Assembly: GCA_007118195.1 (NCBI GenBank)
Contig: SKSA01000089.1
Location: 1-6,718 of the forward strand
Reading direction: 5' to 3'
DNA from: Anaerobacillus sp.
GTDB lineage: Bacteria; Bacillota; Bacilli; Bacillales; Anaerobacillaceae
Length of the DNA stretch: 6,718 nt
Every line of letters begins with the position of its first letter. The stretch's first letter is position 1. A model generated the notes under the pieces. It was not told the origin of the DNA. It ran no database searches and saw only the letters and a program-made list of their open reading frames with translations. A program made the translations under genes and the position numbers. This document shows, piece after piece, positions 6,373 through 6,718 of this stretch.

Positions 6373-6378
6373 ATGACA

Positions 6379-6718
6379 ATGACTGACATAAACAATAGGA
6401 ACCAGGATAATCGTTCTCTTCATTTAGAAAATGAGGAGAGAGATGAAAACCCAAATGGTGTGACCTCTGCTGATTACCCTAATGGTGATCACAGGGAAGA
6501 AACAGCAGCTGAGTTTGCACCAACACGTGGATTTGTTGGGGAGCGTCCATTTGCTGATGATGTAGACGAAGAAAATGAAGTCGAAACTGCAGACGGTCAT
6601 GCAGCTGAAGGTAGAGGGGTAGGAGCATTTGCCATCGTCCTCTCGATCATTTCATTGTTCTTTTTACCTGTGATTTTAGGAGCAGCAGGTATAATTGTTG
6701 GCTTTATTGCTCGTCGAA
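6379..6718 (+). CDS. yqfX: YqfX-like small membrane protein, 3' end cut by the window edge
   Basis: I translated 113 codons to the window edge. Residues 1-79 are polar, rich in Asp, Glu and Asn, and probably disordered. Residues 82-111 form a hydrophobic segment with Gly/Ala-rich turns (AIVLSIISLFFLPVILG, then AAGIIVGFIARR), which reads as a helical hairpin or the first one or two membrane helices. No signal-peptide or lipobox is seen, so the N-terminus is probably cytoplasmic. The LSIISLF and GAAGIIVGFIARR wording and the place next to the yqfW-like gene resemble B. subtilis yqfX from memory. The function is unknown. It is divergent from the yqfW-like gene, and the candidate sigma-G promoter suggests a role in sporulation, which is inference only. 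The rest of the protein lies outside the window. Confidence 0.72.
   Translation, partial: MTDINNRNQDNRSLHLENEERDENPNGVTSADYPNGDHREETAAEFAPTRGFVGERPFADDVDEENEVETADGHAAEGRGVGAFAIVLSIISLFFLPVILGAAGIIVGFIARR

Noticed and set aside
6263..6454. 63-residue minus-strand reading frame
   Set aside because: It spans the divergent spacer and the antisense of the yqfX-like start, without a ribosome site or known motif.

Overview
The window comes from a low-GC Gram-positive bacterium of the Bacillaceae type. The evidence is AT-rich sequence, strong Shine-Dalgarno sites (AGGAGG, GGGGGAG, TAAGTAGGTGA), a Zur protein that closely resembles Bacillus subtilis Zur (YqfV), and the gene order zur - yqfW-like - yqfX-like, which I recall from B. 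subtilis. The genus cannot be fixed from the sequence alone. There are seven genes, two of them cut by the window edges, packed tightly with no gene-free stretch over 300 bases.

Left part (1-3224, minus strand): a polyphosphate operon. Transcription runs right to left, with ppx (exopolyphosphatase of the Ppx/GppA family) first and ppk (polyphosphate kinase 1) 60 bases later. The ppk 3' end lies outside the window. One enzyme makes polyphosphate from ATP and the other hydrolyses it, so the pair sets the polyphosphate level.

Middle (3225-5604, plus strand): a zinc-uptake operon, znuC (ATPase) - znuB (membrane permease) - zur (zinc-sensing Fur-family repressor). znuC and znuB are separated by one base. 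The substrate-binding lipoprotein ZnuA is not here and must be encoded elsewhere. The 245-base region between the divergent ppx and znuC genes holds a TTGACA -35 element with an overlapping partial Zur operator, then a roughly 70-base nested inverted repeat in the znuC leader. That repeat is the least explained element of the window and may be a dispersed palindromic repeat. Zur probably controls its own operon through the operator. A strong, probably bidirectional, terminator closes zur and the convergent next gene.

Right part (5603-6718): a minus-strand yqfW-like HAD-family 5'(3')-nucleotidase, then a divergent 206-base spacer and the start of a plus-strand yqfX-like small membrane protein. 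The latter has a candidate forespore (sigma-G-type) promoter, and its end lies beyond the window.

Most of the window is ordinary core Bacillaceae chromosome. I see no transposase, phage gene, CRISPR array, tRNA or rRNA. The items worth checking are the leader repeat, the asymmetric Zur site, the operon layout without znuA, and the sigma-G-like promoter.
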